From positions 5,547,986 to 5,611,985 of the forward strand of contig CAXXSX010000002.1 of assembly GCA_963677165.2 (NCBI GenBank): 64,000 bases of DNA, given 5' to 3'. The DNA is from JAFGXT01 sp963677165 (lineage in GTDB: Bacteria; Verrucomicrobiota; Lentisphaeria; Victivallales; SZUA-371). Each line of letters starts with the position of its first letter. Positions within the stretch are counted from its first letter, which is position 1. Positions 1-9,882 of this stretch are shown here, piece after piece. The notes under the pieces are model-generated. The model made no database searches. It saw nothing but the letters and a program-made list of their open reading frames with translations, and had not been told where the DNA came from. The translations under genes were made by a program, and so were the position numbers.

Positions 1-924
1 ACCGATACTGCGGCTGTTTTCGCTGTAACGGAACGGCATAGCAACAGTTTCCCATTCACCTACTTCCGGACGGAACACTTCTACCGGTCCTCCGAAGGTA
101 TTCGGATCCGGAACCTTGAGGGTTCCCTGGCTACCATAGATTTCAATCGGAGCATGGCTGTGCTTGTAAGCATCAAAGCTGGTAATAACAGTGATTACCG
201 CACCGCATTTGAATTCAATTACACCAGTCAGATGAGTCGTAACAGTCACAGGATATTTGCCAAACGGTTTGTACTTGTCTTTGTATGCGTCAGAAACTTC
301 AGCACCCAAAGTACGAAAATCATCAAAACGTTTGGTTACAGCAGTTACGCTTTCAGCCGGACCGAGCATATTGATCAATGCGGTAATGTAGTAAGGACCC
401 AAGTCAAGCATCGGACCTGCGCCGTAGTCGTAGAAGAACGGAGCCTGTCCCCATTTTTCCGGTCCGCGGCCCATTACAATAGCAGTACCGGCAAGTGGTT
501 TGCCAATCCATCCGTCATCAATAAGCTTACGGCAAGTCTGCTGTCCCGCACCCAGGAAAGTATCAGGGGCACTACCAACGCGCAGATTCTTTTCAGCAGC
601 TAATTTAATTACTTTAGCAGCGTCATCAGCATCAACCCCGAAAGGTTTTTCTGAATAAGCGTGTTTGCCGGCGTTAAGAATATCAGTGGTAACTTTTGAG
701 TGAGCCAACGGCGGAGTCAGGTTTATGACAATATCAAGATCCTGAGCCAGCAGTTCCTCATAGCCCATGCTCTTGACATCCCATTTTTCTTCTTTTTCCG
801 CAGAGCGGTCAGCAAATGAGTCAGTACATGCAGCAACTTCCAGGATGTTGAATTTCTTTGCCGCATTGAAATAAGCGTCACTGATCATTCCGCATCCGAT
901 GATACCAATCTTCGTTTTTTCCAT
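1..924 (-). CDS. Gfo/Idh/MocA family oxidoreductase (3' end outside window)
   Basis: NAD(P)-dependent sugar or cyclitol dehydrogenase. The minus-strand frame is open from the ATG at 924 to the window edge (308 codons), so the C-terminus is missing. The N-terminus reads MEKTKIGIIGCGMIS, a Rossmann GxGxxx nucleotide-binding motif. About 95 residues in, the family hallmark SEKPFG carries the EKP Lys that contacts cofactor and substrate. A GGAG sequence about 8 nt upstream supports the start. It lies 15 bp downstream of the sugar isomerase-like gene on the same strand, so the two are probably co-transcribed and act on the same sugar or inositol-like substrate. The family is certain; the substrate cannot be read from sequence. 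Confidence 0.9.
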   Translation of the reverse strand, partial: MEKTKIGIIGCGMISDAYFNAAKKFNILEVAACTDSFADRSAEKEEKWDVKSMGYEELLAQDLDIVINLTPPLAHSKVTTDILNAGKHAYSEKPFGVDADDAAKVIKLAAEKNLRVGSAPDTFLGAGQQTCRKLIDDGWIGKPLAGTAIVMGRGPEKWGQAPFFYDYGAGPMLDLGPYYITALINMLGPAESVTAVTKRFDDFRTLGAEVSDAYKDKYKPFGKYPVTVTTHLTGVIEFKCGAVITVITSFDAYKHSHAPIEIYGSQGTLKVPDPNTFGGPVEVFRPEVGEWETVAMPFRYSENSRSIG

Positions 925-939
925 TTTCAAAACTCCGGA

Positions 940-1740
940 TTATTTATTGCCCTGGGCCAGGCCGTTCAATGTCATGAATTTATAGCTCAGTTCGATTGCA
1001 GTCATCATGTCGATAATGCAAGAGTCCAGTTCAACGATAATCGTATCAACCTGTTCCGGTATTTCTTTTACCAGTTCTTTGATAGGAAGGGTTCCGGTAC
1101 CGAGTGGCATCAGTTCAACTTTTCGTTCCAGCAGACCGTTAACCATATCATCGCCGGCAACCTTCTGTTCACTAATACCATCTTTCATGTGGATTGAGAT
1201 CACATCATCTTTAAATATTTTCAGCATTTCCACCGAATCTTCTTTGCCAAGACAGGTTGACCAGAAACAGTCCATCTGAATCTTCACTTCTGACGGACAA
1301 AGTTCACGATAGATTTGATATTTCAGCTTGCCATCAATACGCTGGAACTCGAAATCATGATTGTGCTGAAACAGAGTAAAACCGTTTTTCGAAACAGTTT
1401 CATAAATCTTGCAGGTGGATTCAGCGGTTTTCTTAATGGCATCCATGTCCTTGAAATCATCAGGTCCGTAACCACAGACAATTTTTTTCAGGCCAAGAGC
1501 GTTTGCCATTTCCATGGTTTCATCAAGGTTATTGACCCTTGCCCAGGGAGTATGTGAAGAGAACATTTTAAGACCAAGGTCATCAATGATCTTGAGAAAT
1601 TCTTTGGGTTCCAGGCCCCAGAGACCGGCAGGTTCAACACCGACATAACCGATGTCTGCAACTTTTTTCAGAACTCCGACGAAATCTTTTTCCGCCATCT
1701 CACGAAGAGAGTACAACTGAACAGAAATTGGCTTAAGCAT
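940..1740 (-). CDS. Sugar phosphate isomerase/epimerase-like TIM-barrel protein
   Basis: Member of the xylose isomerase-like / AP endonuclease 2 TIM-barrel superfamily (IolE/IolI/tagatose epimerase type). It opens with KPISVQLYSLREM, typical of this group. Metal-ligand candidates appear in QHNHDFEF, QMDCFW, IHMKDG and VELD. About 266 residues, the usual size. An ATG also exists at 1752, but the one at 1740 has a GAGG ribosome-binding site six bases upstream, so I chose it. It is the first gene of a probable two-gene operon with the Gfo/Idh/MocA gene, a pairing common in inositol or uncommon-sugar catabolism. Whether it is an isomerase, epimerase or dehydratase is not known. Confidence 0.85.
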   Translation of the reverse strand: MLKPISVQLYSLREMAEKDFVGVLKKVADIGYVGVEPAGLWGLEPKEFLKIIDDLGLKMFSSHTPWARVNNLDETMEMANALGLKKIVCGYGPDDFKDMDAIKKTAESTCKIYETVSKNGFTLFQHNHDFEFQRIDGKLKYQIYRELCPSEVKIQMDCFWSTCLGKEDSVEMLKIFKDDVISIHMKDGISEQKVAGDDMVNGLLERKVELMPLGTGTLPIKELVKEIPEQVDTIIVELDSCIIDMMTAIELSYKFMTLNGLAQGNK

Positions 1741-1929
1741 TTTAATCCTCATTTTATTTTTTATTTAAACGCTTATTGACGAAATCTCCAACATTCAGCT
1801 ATTATATTTCATAGAATACAATACATCAATTGACAAAAACTATTTTTATTTTACCATATGTTTGATTTTGATTAATCTATTTCACTAATCGGAAAAAAAG
1901 ACATAACTTCATCATTCTTCCGGTGTAGT

Positions 1930-4440
1930 TTAACACAACTCAACATCAAAATAGCGATCTTCCGCAGCTTCCCAGCCGCTGTTATCTTTGTCAAAATTCC
2001 ACTCACTGGAAGAATCCGGCTGAAAATCCAGCGGAACCTGCTCATGAACATAATACCACGCGGATTTATCAAAAACTCTGCCGTTGATTGTCATTCCTGG
2101 ATTTCTTCCGGCACATACAGCTATGTCATAGTTTTCTCCCGGCATAAGCTCAAAATCGTATGCCGTAACATCCCCGATAAGATAACTGGGATATTTCTGG
2201 AGAAACTGTACTGTACCATAATGCATATTGTAGCGTATTTCAAATGTATCGGAATCGTCAGATATTTCGGTTGGAACAACCAGCGGAATTGCGCCTTGAA
2301 AATTACAATACTGAGGTACACTCTTCATTTTCAGGCGAAAACGGATCATCAGGTCAGATTCACTTTCTGATAACTTGCCGGGACTTCCGCATTCCATATT
2401 ATTTTCAGGCATGATTGAATATCTGGATTCAACATTGTTTTCCACAATAATAATCTGCCCTTCCGGACATTTCTTTTCTTTATAAGAGCTGAAACTCCCG
2501 GCAATCGTATCTTTATCTTTACTAATAAACAGAAATCCGTTCGGAACAATGCTGCTGTCAGTCAGAAGATGACTACAGTCATACTCATGTTCTGAAAAAT
2601 TCGCTATGATCCGCGCCGTATCGTATTCTGCAAATATTTGTCCATCACCGCTATAGTCATATGATAACAGTCTGGCCCCATAAAGTTTCGCAAATGCGGT
2701 TTTGCCGAGATGAAGCAGTATTTTCAACCAGCGTCTGTTCCGCTTTGTAAACCGGTCGGCCGACGCCATGCCAAGTTTGGGACTAACATTGTTCAACAAA
2801 GAGAATGTCAATTGCTGGATTGAAGTTTGCCCCAGCCTGGTCCCGGTATTATGCGGATAAAACCTGACATACTCGTTTTTCAGGAATACGCCAACTTCAC
2901 ATCTATACCCCATATATACACCTCTGTCCGGAGTCCGCCAGTAACCGGCACCGGGATTGTCCGGATTCCAGGCAGGATTCAGGCACCCCCCGGTCTGGAA
3001 CGGCAATTGCCAGCAAGCTCCGCCTTCCGATAACATTGGCATCCGGGAACCATATCGACTCATCATCTTACGAACTTGATCAAAATAAAGATCAGGTCCC
3101 GGAGAATCCGGATGAAAGTCATAACCATTTCCAACAGGATCTATCGCAGCAATAACGTTCGTAAAATAAACGTCTGCACCAAGCTGACGCCATTGCTGAT
3201 AAAATTCATCAAGAAGCTGTTTCACAATTTTGCTGGACGGCGAAATCAAGTACCCCGGCAGACACCAATTCGCAGTTCGCGGTTTTCCATCCACACGAAC
3301 CATGGCAAGTTTTTCCACATCATACTGTCGGTCGATATCACTTCCTTTCGTCCAATAAAAGAAACTAGTTCGCGGCATAAACAAATGCCCACTGTTATGC
3401 GCCACGTTAATCATCTCACGGAAATCTTCTATTGTACCGTGTAATTTATTGGGTGGAAAGTAGTTTGGAAAGGAATCCCAGGTAATCGGCGAGTCTTTTG
3501 TTGGACTCATATAACCAGGAGTATGAATCATAAGGGTTCCCGGAATGTCTTTGATAATTTTGGCCGCCTCTTTCATATCACCGCCAACAGGACATACAAC
3601 GGCAGATGCAAGTTTATCAAAAAGGTTCTTATCAATCTTCTCATGTAGTTTCGGAAGCTGCCCGAAGTTATCGGATATATACGCGTCGGTCCATTCGCGC
3701 AGACCAGAGAAAGCGGTCAATTTATTTTTCACCCCAACAAGGCATTCATCTGGATTTCTAAAACAAACGATGCTTGAAACAACTGAAACTTTTCCGGCCT
3801 TCTGCCGGTCCCCTTTCAACTTTGTGTGAGTCGGAATGAAAGTCTCATTTTGAATGGCATATAAAGCGGTAAGTGGTCCCGGTGAAGTAATATTAAAACC
3901 ATTCCAGGCGCAATTGATACCATATTCGGTCTCGTATACCGGTTTATATTCGATAGCGGGCATCACATATTCCGGCATCAGGAATGAATTATCTTCATCG
4001 TATGTTATCTTCCAGCCGGGAATCGTTTCGAACCGATAAATTGGAAATGGACCGTGATTCTGAAATTCTCCCCACCAGATTATTCCGGAATCGCTGAACT
4101 CGAAGAAAAATGAAACTTCGACATGTTCATGCCGGTACTTCAAACACAGGCGTCCGTTTTGTTCGTCCCAGCTCTCATCAACGAATGTCGCATCGATACT
4201 GGATATTGAATTATTTCCCATAACCAGCGGTGTCTGCCAATATTTTTTCTCTGCCGGATGGGCCGGAAAAGTATTTAGCTGTCTGGTTTCTTCATCATAA
4301 AGCCAAATCCGCCATAACGGCATCTGTTCATCTCCAAGAAAAGTGTTACCGGAACCAGCCGCGCTCATGTAAAGAAAACGAAGGCGATCCTCCGAAAGAA
4401 TTAAAGTATTTCCGTTACAGGTGTATTCATTTTCATTCAT
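1930..4440 (-). CDS. Large putative glycoside hydrolase (DUF6259-like TIM barrel)
   Basis: An 836-residue protein with no signal peptide. The first ~270 residues look like a beta-sandwich rich in aromatic residues. From about 280 to 580 is a barrel-like region with sugar-enzyme features (HTPGYMSPT, MPRTSFFYW, LGADVYFTNVIAAID, SEGGACW). The C-terminal part looks beta-rich again. The layout resembles the uncharacterised DUF6259 proteins of Lentisphaerae and related gut bacteria, which are thought to be glycosidases; I assign this by overall appearance, not by alignment. Candidate catalytic acids are the Asp in AAIDP and the Glu in LSEGG. It is divergent from an AraC regulator, which is its most likely controller. 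Cytoplasmic action is inferred from the missing signal sequence. Confidence 0.6.
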   Translation of the reverse strand: MNENEYTCNGNTLILSEDRLRFLYMSAAGSGNTFLGDEQMPLWRIWLYDEETRQLNTFPAHPAEKKYWQTPLVMGNNSISSIDATFVDESWDEQNGRLCLKYRHEHVEVSFFFEFSDSGIIWWGEFQNHGPFPIYRFETIPGWKITYDEDNSFLMPEYVMPAIEYKPVYETEYGINCAWNGFNITSPGPLTALYAIQNETFIPTHTKLKGDRQKAGKVSVVSSIVCFRNPDECLVGVKNKLTAFSGLREWTDAYISDNFGQLPKLHEKIDKNLFDKLASAVVCPVGGDMKEAAKIIKDIPGTLMIHTPGYMSPTKDSPITWDSFPNYFPPNKLHGTIEDFREMINVAHNSGHLFMPRTSFFYWTKGSDIDRQYDVEKLAMVRVDGKPRTANWCLPGYLISPSSKIVKQLLDEFYQQWRQLGADVYFTNVIAAIDPVGNGYDFHPDSPGPDLYFDQVRKMMSRYGSRMPMLSEGGACWQLPFQTGGCLNPAWNPDNPGAGYWRTPDRGVYMGYRCEVGVFLKNEYVRFYPHNTGTRLGQTSIQQLTFSLLNNVSPKLGMASADRFTKRNRRWLKILLHLGKTAFAKLYGARLLSYDYSGDGQIFAEYDTARIIANFSEHEYDCSHLLTDSSIVPNGFLFISKDKDTIAGSFSSYKEKKCPEGQIIIVENNVESRYSIMPENNMECGSPGKLSESESDLMIRFRLKMKSVPQYCNFQGAIPLVVPTEISDDSDTFEIRYNMHYGTVQFLQKYPSYLIGDVTAYDFELMPGENYDIAVCAGRNPGMTINGRVFDKSAWYYVHEQVPLDFQPDSSSEWNFDKDNSGWEAAEDRYFDVELC

Positions 4441-4555
4441 TTACCACGTCTCCAAATATTGATTGTTTCTGTAATTATATTGGGATTTGAATTTGAAAAC
4501 AATCAGGGCAAAAGTTATAATCATACATAAAAACGTAAAACAAATACACAAAACA

Positions 4556-5428
4556 ATGAAGAAAATCAAAAAAAACATACAATATCCAGCATTTAACCAG
4601 CTGAATGTTGATCTAATTCAGCGTGGAAGGTGGCATTTCGATTCACCTATATCGTTTCCACTGTATCCACACCTTGCCTCCGAGGTAGTTCGCAGCAACC
4701 ATTACAAATACCGAGAGGAATTTTCACTTTCCGCATTAGTCGTAATAGTGGTATCCGGCAAACTGATTTATAAAGTTGGAGAACAAGACTTCCTGGTCAC
4801 TCAGGGGCAATCCCTGATCATACCCCGTCACAATAATTACTCTTTTGAAAACATCGCAGGCCATAAATACCGAAAACTCATTGTCAAACTGAAAGGAAAA
4901 CTGGCGGATCAAATCGTAGGAAATCTTTTCGGAGACTTTCCGGTAAAAATCAGCCTCAACGATCCCGAACGGTGTGTTGAAATCACACGTCGAATAATAT
5001 CGTTATTGTCCAGCAATAACGAAACAGATGCTATATCCGGCGCGGGAGAAACCCTTGAACTGTTATATTCAATTGCCCAATCCAAGAAAGAAAAGAGCAA
5101 AGTCGACTCCATTTGGAAACGCGCGAAAGAATATTTATCTCCGGACCAGGAAAACCTCAGCATAAAACAAATCGCTGCAAAACTTGGAGTGAGCCGTTCA
5201 ACCCTGGAAAAGCAGTTTAAAAAACATTACGATCTTACTTTGCATGAATATCGTATTCAGTCACGTCTCGAACAAGCGAAAAATCTGCTGGTAAACTCAA
5301 AACTGTCAATAAAAGAAATCGCTGCGTTACTGCAATACAGCAGTCCTTTTCACCTCTCAATTGAGTTCAAAAAACGTTACGGTTTATCTCCTTACAAATG
5401 GCGTACCGGAACAAACAAAAAAGCCTGA
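4556..5428 (+). CDS. AraC family transcriptional regulator
   Basis: Cupin-type N-terminal sensor (about residues 30-130, with the stretch PRHNNYSF) and a C-terminal AraC double helix-turn-helix: LSIKQIAAKLGVSRSTLEK, then LSIKEIAALLQYSS followed by FHLSIEFKKRYGLSPYKWR. The open frame extends upstream to a TTG at 4487, but the ATG at 4556 gives a normal ~290-residue protein; neither has a clear ribosome-binding site. It is divergent from the large putative glycosidase, with about 115 bp between them, and so probably activates it on sensing a sugar. The 3' end overlaps the hairpin that ends the convergent ATPase transcript. Confidence 0.87.
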   Translation: MKKIKKNIQYPAFNQLNVDLIQRGRWHFDSPISFPLYPHLASEVVRSNHYKYREEFSLSALVVIVVSGKLIYKVGEQDFLVTQGQSLIIPRHNNYSFENIAGHKYRKLIVKLKGKLADQIVGNLFGDFPVKISLNDPERCVEITRRIISLLSSNNETDAISGAGETLELLYSIAQSKKEKSKVDSIWKRAKEYLSPDQENLSIKQIAAKLGVSRSTLEKQFKKHYDLTLHEYRIQSRLEQAKNLLVNSKLSIKEIAALLQYSSPFHLSIEFKKRYGLSPYKWRTGTNKKA

Positions 5429-5446
5429 CTGCCGAAACAGCCAGGC
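5416..5446 (-). terminator. Rho-independent terminator of the P-type ATPase gene
   Basis: Read on the minus strand, GCCTGGCTG and CAGTCAGGC form a nine-base stem with one mismatch around a TTTCGG loop, followed directly by TTTTTTG. On the plus strand the hairpin is preceded, not followed, by the A/T run, so it works for the minus-strand ATPase transcript. It overlaps the last codons of the convergent AraC gene. Confidence 0.75.
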
Positions 5447-5469
5447 GTATTTGAATTAATACACGATTT

Positions 5470-8124
5470 TTACCGGCCGGTGGTTCTACCGGAACGGGTC
5501 TTGAGCAGACCGAACATCGAGGCATGATGCAGACTGCCATTGAGTTTATCCAGGAATCCGGTCTGGTGCGATGCTCTGTAATCCATCAGTCGGTAGGTTA
5601 CAACTTTAGCGATATCGCTGATGAACATCCAGCAAATATTATAACCCCAGATTAACGCATGCACTGTCCACGGCAGCTGGGGAACGAACCATCCAAATCC
5701 GCACATCAGCGAAGCAAACACCTGCGTACTGAAGATCGCGCATAGAACCTGCCAGCTCGGATACGGCTTCATAAAGAAGAACTTGTTCGTACGGGTCAGG
5801 AACAGCATCAGGTGTCCGCCTACAACCAGTTGCAGGAACGCCATTGTCTGAAGGTGTTCATGCGTCATCGGCTGACCGAAAAACAGGCCATGTACACTCT
5901 GCAAGTGATGCATATGATGCATTCCCAAATACAGCAGCAGGAACGTCTGAGTCAGAGCCAGAATACCGAGAACTGATGAAACAGTAAGAACCCGTCTCAT
6001 ATTCCAGCGAACAGGCTCCTTCGAAATCCTGGTGTTGTCATAAGCGATACTCATGATCGGAATATCATCCAGCAGAGCCAGAGCGATAATCATAATCGCA
6101 GTCAGCGGCTGAAAATGAATCGGTTTTCCATCATCCATAATTGTCGGGAACAGAATCATACATAGTACAACAAACACCATAATGTCGATACTCATTCCAA
6201 TACGGTAAATCACATAACTGGTCATGCGCTCGAAAATCTGACGTGCAGTTTCAATCGCCTTGATAATCACACTTAAACCAGGCTCGGTAAGAATCAACGC
6301 GGCGGCGGCTCGAGCGGCATCGGTTGCGCCGGAAACAGCCACACCGGCATCGGCCTGCTTGAGAGCGGGAGCGTCGTTCACTCCATCACCGGTCATTGCC
6401 ACATAATGTCCACGTTCCTGAAGCGCTTTTACGATAGCGTATTTGTGCTCAGGAAAAACGCGTCCAAAGCCATCGGCGCGATCGATATTTTCCGCGATCC
6501 GCGCGGGGACATGGTCAACATCCACATCCTTAAAGATATCCGCGGCCGCCTGAATATGAGTTCCCATACCAAGCTGACCGGAGATTTCGGAACCGATTGC
6601 GACATCGTCACCGGTAACCATTTTAACAGCCAGGCCGTGTTCTTTAGCCTGTCTGATGGTTTCAGCAGAATCATCGCGCGGCGGATCGAATAATGGAATA
6701 ATACCCAGAAAACGCCAGGTTTTATTATCATCGGAATCGGCGACCCCAAGAGCGCGATAACCATGTTTCGCAAATTCGTTCACCTTGTCGGCGGCTTCCT
6801 GCTTGCGGGCATCATCAAGACTACTCATGTCGATGATTACCTGCGGAGCGCCCTTGGTGTAATAGCGGGTTTTGCCGTCAGGACATTCCGCAGTACCGGC
6901 GGTACGCTTGGAAACCGGGTCGAATGGAGTGAAATTAGTAATCTTATATTTCTCAAGGATGCTTTTATCCTCAAGACCGCCAATAATGGTCAGGTCAATC
7001 GCATCATTATTTTCTTCTTTACTGGCGAGCGCTCCCGCCAGAATGCATTCCTGACCTTCTGCGGCGTCAAACAGAACCGGTTCCTTCATGGTCAACTGAT
7101 TTTTCGTAAGCGTCCCAGTCTTGTCAGAACATAACACGTCAACCCCGGCCATTTCTTCGATAGCCTGGAGTTTCGCAACAATCGCTTTTCGTTTCGACAT
7201 CGAAAGCGCCCCCAGCGCCATCGTTACCGAAAGTACTGCAGGCATGGCCACCGGAATCGATGCGATCGCAAGGATTAGTACAAACTTAACCAGCCGTAGA
7301 ATTTCCGTCATATCGATATCTCCGTGCAGATGGTCACGGTAGAGTACGACAAAACTGAGGACCAGACACAATGCGACAGAGACAATAATCAGGAAGTTTC
7401 CGATACGCATAACCGCCTGCTGGAAGTGAGATACGTTACCGGCACCGGCCACCAGTTTAGCAGTTTTACCGAAAAAGGTATTTACACCGGTAGAGGTAAT
7501 TACCGCGATCATTTCGCCCTGCTTGGCAATGGAACCGGAATAAATCACATCATCGACTTTTTTATTTGCCGGTAAAGACTCCCCGGTAAGAGCGGCCTGG
7601 TCAACGCTGAGGTACTCGCCCTCAATCAGTTTCGCGTCCGCAGGAATTACATCGCCGAGACGAATGCGAATCACATCGCCGGGCACCAGCGTATCGGCAT
7701 CGACTTCGGTCCATTTCCCATCACGCAATGTTCTGGCTTTCAGGGCCAGACCTTTCTTCAACGCATCCAGAGCATTGCTGGCTTTGTGTTCTTCAACAAA
7801 ACCGATAAGAGCATTCAGAACCAGCATAAAAGTAATTATGCCAAAATCATCAAGGTCTTTCGCAATAATTGAAAGAATTGCGGCAATTTCGATCATCCAT
7901 GGAATAGGACCCCAGAAAAATTTAAGAAATTTCAAAACCGGAGACTCATGGGTCTCCTCAAGAGCATTTTTTCCACATTGTTCCAAACGCTTTGCGGCCT
8001 CTGCTGAGGTTAATCCTTTGTCAGAGCTTTCCAAGGCAGCGTAAATCTTGTCCTGAGACATTTTCTCCGCGGCTTCGGAATCGACAGTATAAGGAGCGGT
8101 ATTCGGATTCTGTTCTGTGCTCAT
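5470..8124 (-). CDS. P3A-type proton-exporting ATPase
   Basis: Plasma-membrane H+-ATPase family, 884 residues. An N-terminal cation-ATPase domain is followed by transmembrane segments with the P3A-typical stretch FFWGPIPWMIEIAAILS. The TGES actuator motif appears as ALTGESLPANK. The phosphorylated aspartate is D334 in CSDKTGTLTKNQLT, followed by KGAPQ and the hinge MTGDGVNDAPALKQADAGVAV. Six C-terminal membrane helices follow. It couples ATP hydrolysis to proton export, or to export of another monovalent cation; in anaerobes it may serve pH homeostasis. AAGGAAG precedes the ATG. It is a single-gene unit with its own terminator. Confidence 0.93.
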   Translation of the reverse strand: MSTEQNPNTAPYTVDSEAAEKMSQDKIYAALESSDKGLTSAEAAKRLEQCGKNALEETHESPVLKFLKFFWGPIPWMIEIAAILSIIAKDLDDFGIITFMLVLNALIGFVEEHKASNALDALKKGLALKARTLRDGKWTEVDADTLVPGDVIRIRLGDVIPADAKLIEGEYLSVDQAALTGESLPANKKVDDVIYSGSIAKQGEMIAVITSTGVNTFFGKTAKLVAGAGNVSHFQQAVMRIGNFLIIVSVALCLVLSFVVLYRDHLHGDIDMTEILRLVKFVLILAIASIPVAMPAVLSVTMALGALSMSKRKAIVAKLQAIEEMAGVDVLCSDKTGTLTKNQLTMKEPVLFDAAEGQECILAGALASKEENNDAIDLTIIGGLEDKSILEKYKITNFTPFDPVSKRTAGTAECPDGKTRYYTKGAPQVIIDMSSLDDARKQEAADKVNEFAKHGYRALGVADSDDNKTWRFLGIIPLFDPPRDDSAETIRQAKEHGLAVKMVTGDDVAIGSEISGQLGMGTHIQAAADIFKDVDVDHVPARIAENIDRADGFGRVFPEHKYAIVKALQERGHYVAMTGDGVNDAPALKQADAGVAVSGATDAARAAAALILTEPGLSVIIKAIETARQIFERMTSYVIYRIGMSIDIMVFVVLCMILFPTIMDDGKPIHFQPLTAIMIIALALLDDIPIMSIAYDNTRISKEPVRWNMRRVLTVSSVLGILALTQTFLLLYLGMHHMHHLQSVHGLFFGQPMTHEHLQTMAFLQLVVGGHLMLFLTRTNKFFFMKPYPSWQVLCAIFSTQVFASLMCGFGWFVPQLPWTVHALIWGYNICWMFISDIAKVVTYRLMDYRASHQTGFLDKLNGSLHHASMFGLLKTRSGRTTGR

Positions 8125-8443
8125 TTGTCTTCCTTATTTTATAATTAGTTAGAACATAAATAAACATATTTAAGGCAGGGAAACAATCATTCTCAAATAG
8201 AGAAAACTGGTAAGTATTCGCCTTATTCCCGTTTGTTCCCATAATACATATAATAATAATCCCCTTGCGATATAGAAGAAATTATAGATTTATAACTGAG
8301 GTTTTGCAAGAAAAATATCAGTAACAAACGACTTTTTAACATTTTTTTTATGTTGTGCTTAAACTGAAAAGTTTGCAACCGAACCATGAAGGCAGTATTG
8401 TGAGGAGTGAAATATTAACAAAATAAGCGTAGAAACATTACTT
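8125..8443. other. AT-rich intergenic region between the ATPase gene and engB
   Basis: About 320 bp separating two divergent genes, so it should hold both promoters. It is AT-rich with short T runs around 8336-8350. No convincing promoter pair, repeat, RNA or small gene could be identified. Confidence 0.5.
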
Positions 8444-9025
8444 ATGATCACTATAAAAACATCGGAATTCATTATCGGAGCTGTAAATCAGAGTCAGTTT
8501 CCAAACGACAACATGCCGGAAATTGCCTTTGTCGGCCGGTCAAATGTCGGCAAATCATCAATGATCAATTGTCTGCTGAACCGACGCAATCTGGCTCATG
8601 TCGGAGCAACTCCAGGCAAAACCCGTGAAATTAATTTTTTTCTGATCAACGAAGCGTTCCGCCTGGTTGACCTTCCCGGCTTCGGCTATGCAAAAGTGTC
8701 AAAAACCGATAAGGAACGGTGGCAGAAATATATAGAAACGTATCTGGTTGCGTCTGGACGTAACCTGAAAGGCGTAGTTCATCTGATAGACGCACGTCAT
8801 CCAGGTCAGGAAAACGATTTACTAATGGCGGATTTCGTAAAATCCACCGGCATCGAATGTATTGTGGTCGCCAACAAAATCGACAAACTGAAAAAAAATG
8901 AAGTCACAAAAAATCTTCGCAAGATAGAGGAAATATTCGGCGTCAAACCAATTGCCTTCTCCGCCGAGAAAAAACAAGGCAAGCCGGAACTCTGGTCCCG
9001 GCTTGAAGCATGGATCAACGCCTGA
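8444..9025 (+). CDS. engB: Ribosome-biogenesis GTP-binding protein EngB (YsxC/YihA)
   Basis: Essential TrmE-Era-EngA-like small GTPase needed for late 50S ribosomal subunit assembly. The 193-residue length is typical. Motifs in order: G1 GRSNVGKSS, G2 TPGKTREINFF, G3 DLPGFGYAKV, G4 NKID and G5 SAEKKQG. The segment KTDKERWQKYIETYL is characteristic of EngB. No strong ribosome-binding site lies before the ATG, but the N-terminus aligns naturally with the family. It stands alone, with an unrelated gene on the opposite strand downstream. Confidence 0.95.
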   Translation: MITIKTSEFIIGAVNQSQFPNDNMPEIAFVGRSNVGKSSMINCLLNRRNLAHVGATPGKTREINFFLINEAFRLVDLPGFGYAKVSKTDKERWQKYIETYLVASGRNLKGVVHLIDARHPGQENDLLMADFVKSTGIECIVVANKIDKLKKNEVTKNLRKIEEIFGVKPIAFSAEKKQGKPELWSRLEAWINA

Positions 9026-9101
9026 TTTCTCTGGCTTTTCCTGGTTAATATGTAAAAATTAGTCGCCGGACAGTTGTTTCAACTATTTCCCTGACCAGCA
9101 A

Positions 9102-9617
9102 TCATTGTAAAGCCTTTCTTAAGGATTCGGGAATATCATATTTCCCAGTAAGATATTCCTCTTGACAACGCATATGCTCAATGTAGCATTCATGCGGCAG
9201 CATGATCATTTCCCGTAACAGATAAATGGTATCAGCCAGGCCATCGGTTAGCTCGAACATCGATTTCAGGTCAAGGTTACGCGCCCGGAATGAACGGCTC
9301 AAGATCAAAATTGTACCGTGCTCCTCCATTAAAACGGTATATAGTGCTTTTGTCTGCCGCCTGAAATATTTTGCGATCCGGCAAAGATTCTGTATTTCCC
9401 CCATGTGGCCTATCACTCCACGAACCGTAATCATTGAATTATCCTCGTCCGGAGTTGGGTAGTATTCCAGAATCATTTTTACCGGTTTTTTATCTGTCTC
9501 AATCGTAAAAACACATTTGAATGCTCCCGTTTGAGCCGAAACGAAATTTTTTTCCAGCATCAAATAACTGTGATCCATGAAATATTGTGCGATAAACCGG
9601 TGTACACTCTGTTGCAT
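9102..9617 (-). CDS. Conserved-looking protein of unknown function (171 aa)
   Basis: I do not recognise this protein. It is cytoplasmic-looking (no signal peptide or membrane helix), with alternating beta and alpha stretches and a long C-terminal helical part. The size and pattern (a helix, then strands such as FKCVFTIET and KMILEYYPT, then helices) loosely recall YbjN or secretion-chaperone folds, but this is only an impression. AGGGGAA shortly upstream of the ATG is a good ribosome-binding site and supports a real gene. It is convergent with engB and is followed upstream by a repeat-rich gap. Confidence 0.65.
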   Translation of the reverse strand: MQQSVHRFIAQYFMDHSYLMLEKNFVSAQTGAFKCVFTIETDKKPVKMILEYYPTPDEDNSMITVRGVIGHMGEIQNLCRIAKYFRRQTKALYTVLMEEHGTILILSRSFRARNLDLKSMFELTDGLADTIYLLREMIMLPHECYIEHMRCQEEYLTGKYDIPESLRKALQ

Positions 9618-9698
9618 GATTCGTTCCCCTTTTGTTGGTTTTGTATGTTTAATCAGCCAACGTCATAGGTAGAAGAGCAGGGAGATTTCGCCTTTGGT

Positions 9699-9728
9699 GA
9701 CCAGCGTTCCGCCGCTGGACCACGTCCG
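9699..9728. repeat. Hairpin repeat A, copy 1
   Basis: ACCAGCGTTCC, two variable bases, then CGCTGGACC, one variable base and CGTCCG. CCAGCG and CGCTGG form a six-base stem. The same string occurs at 60859-60888, differing only in the loop and one flanking base. Confidence 0.7.
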
Positions 9729-9882
9729 CGGATCCCGCGGTGGCAGGTAATTGCGTTAATTTGGTCGAAACAAGTTTCGCCTCAAATTAACGCAATGGAG
9801 CCGACATAAATCGCGAAGCGATTTAACAGATATGGGAAGGGGGGCATTACGCCATTCCTAACCCTATCTTTTCCCATGCTTC

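Noticed and set aside
8978..9001. Hairpin AAGCCGG/CCGGCTT at the end of engB as a terminator
   Set aside because: Lies inside the coding sequence and has no T run after it.
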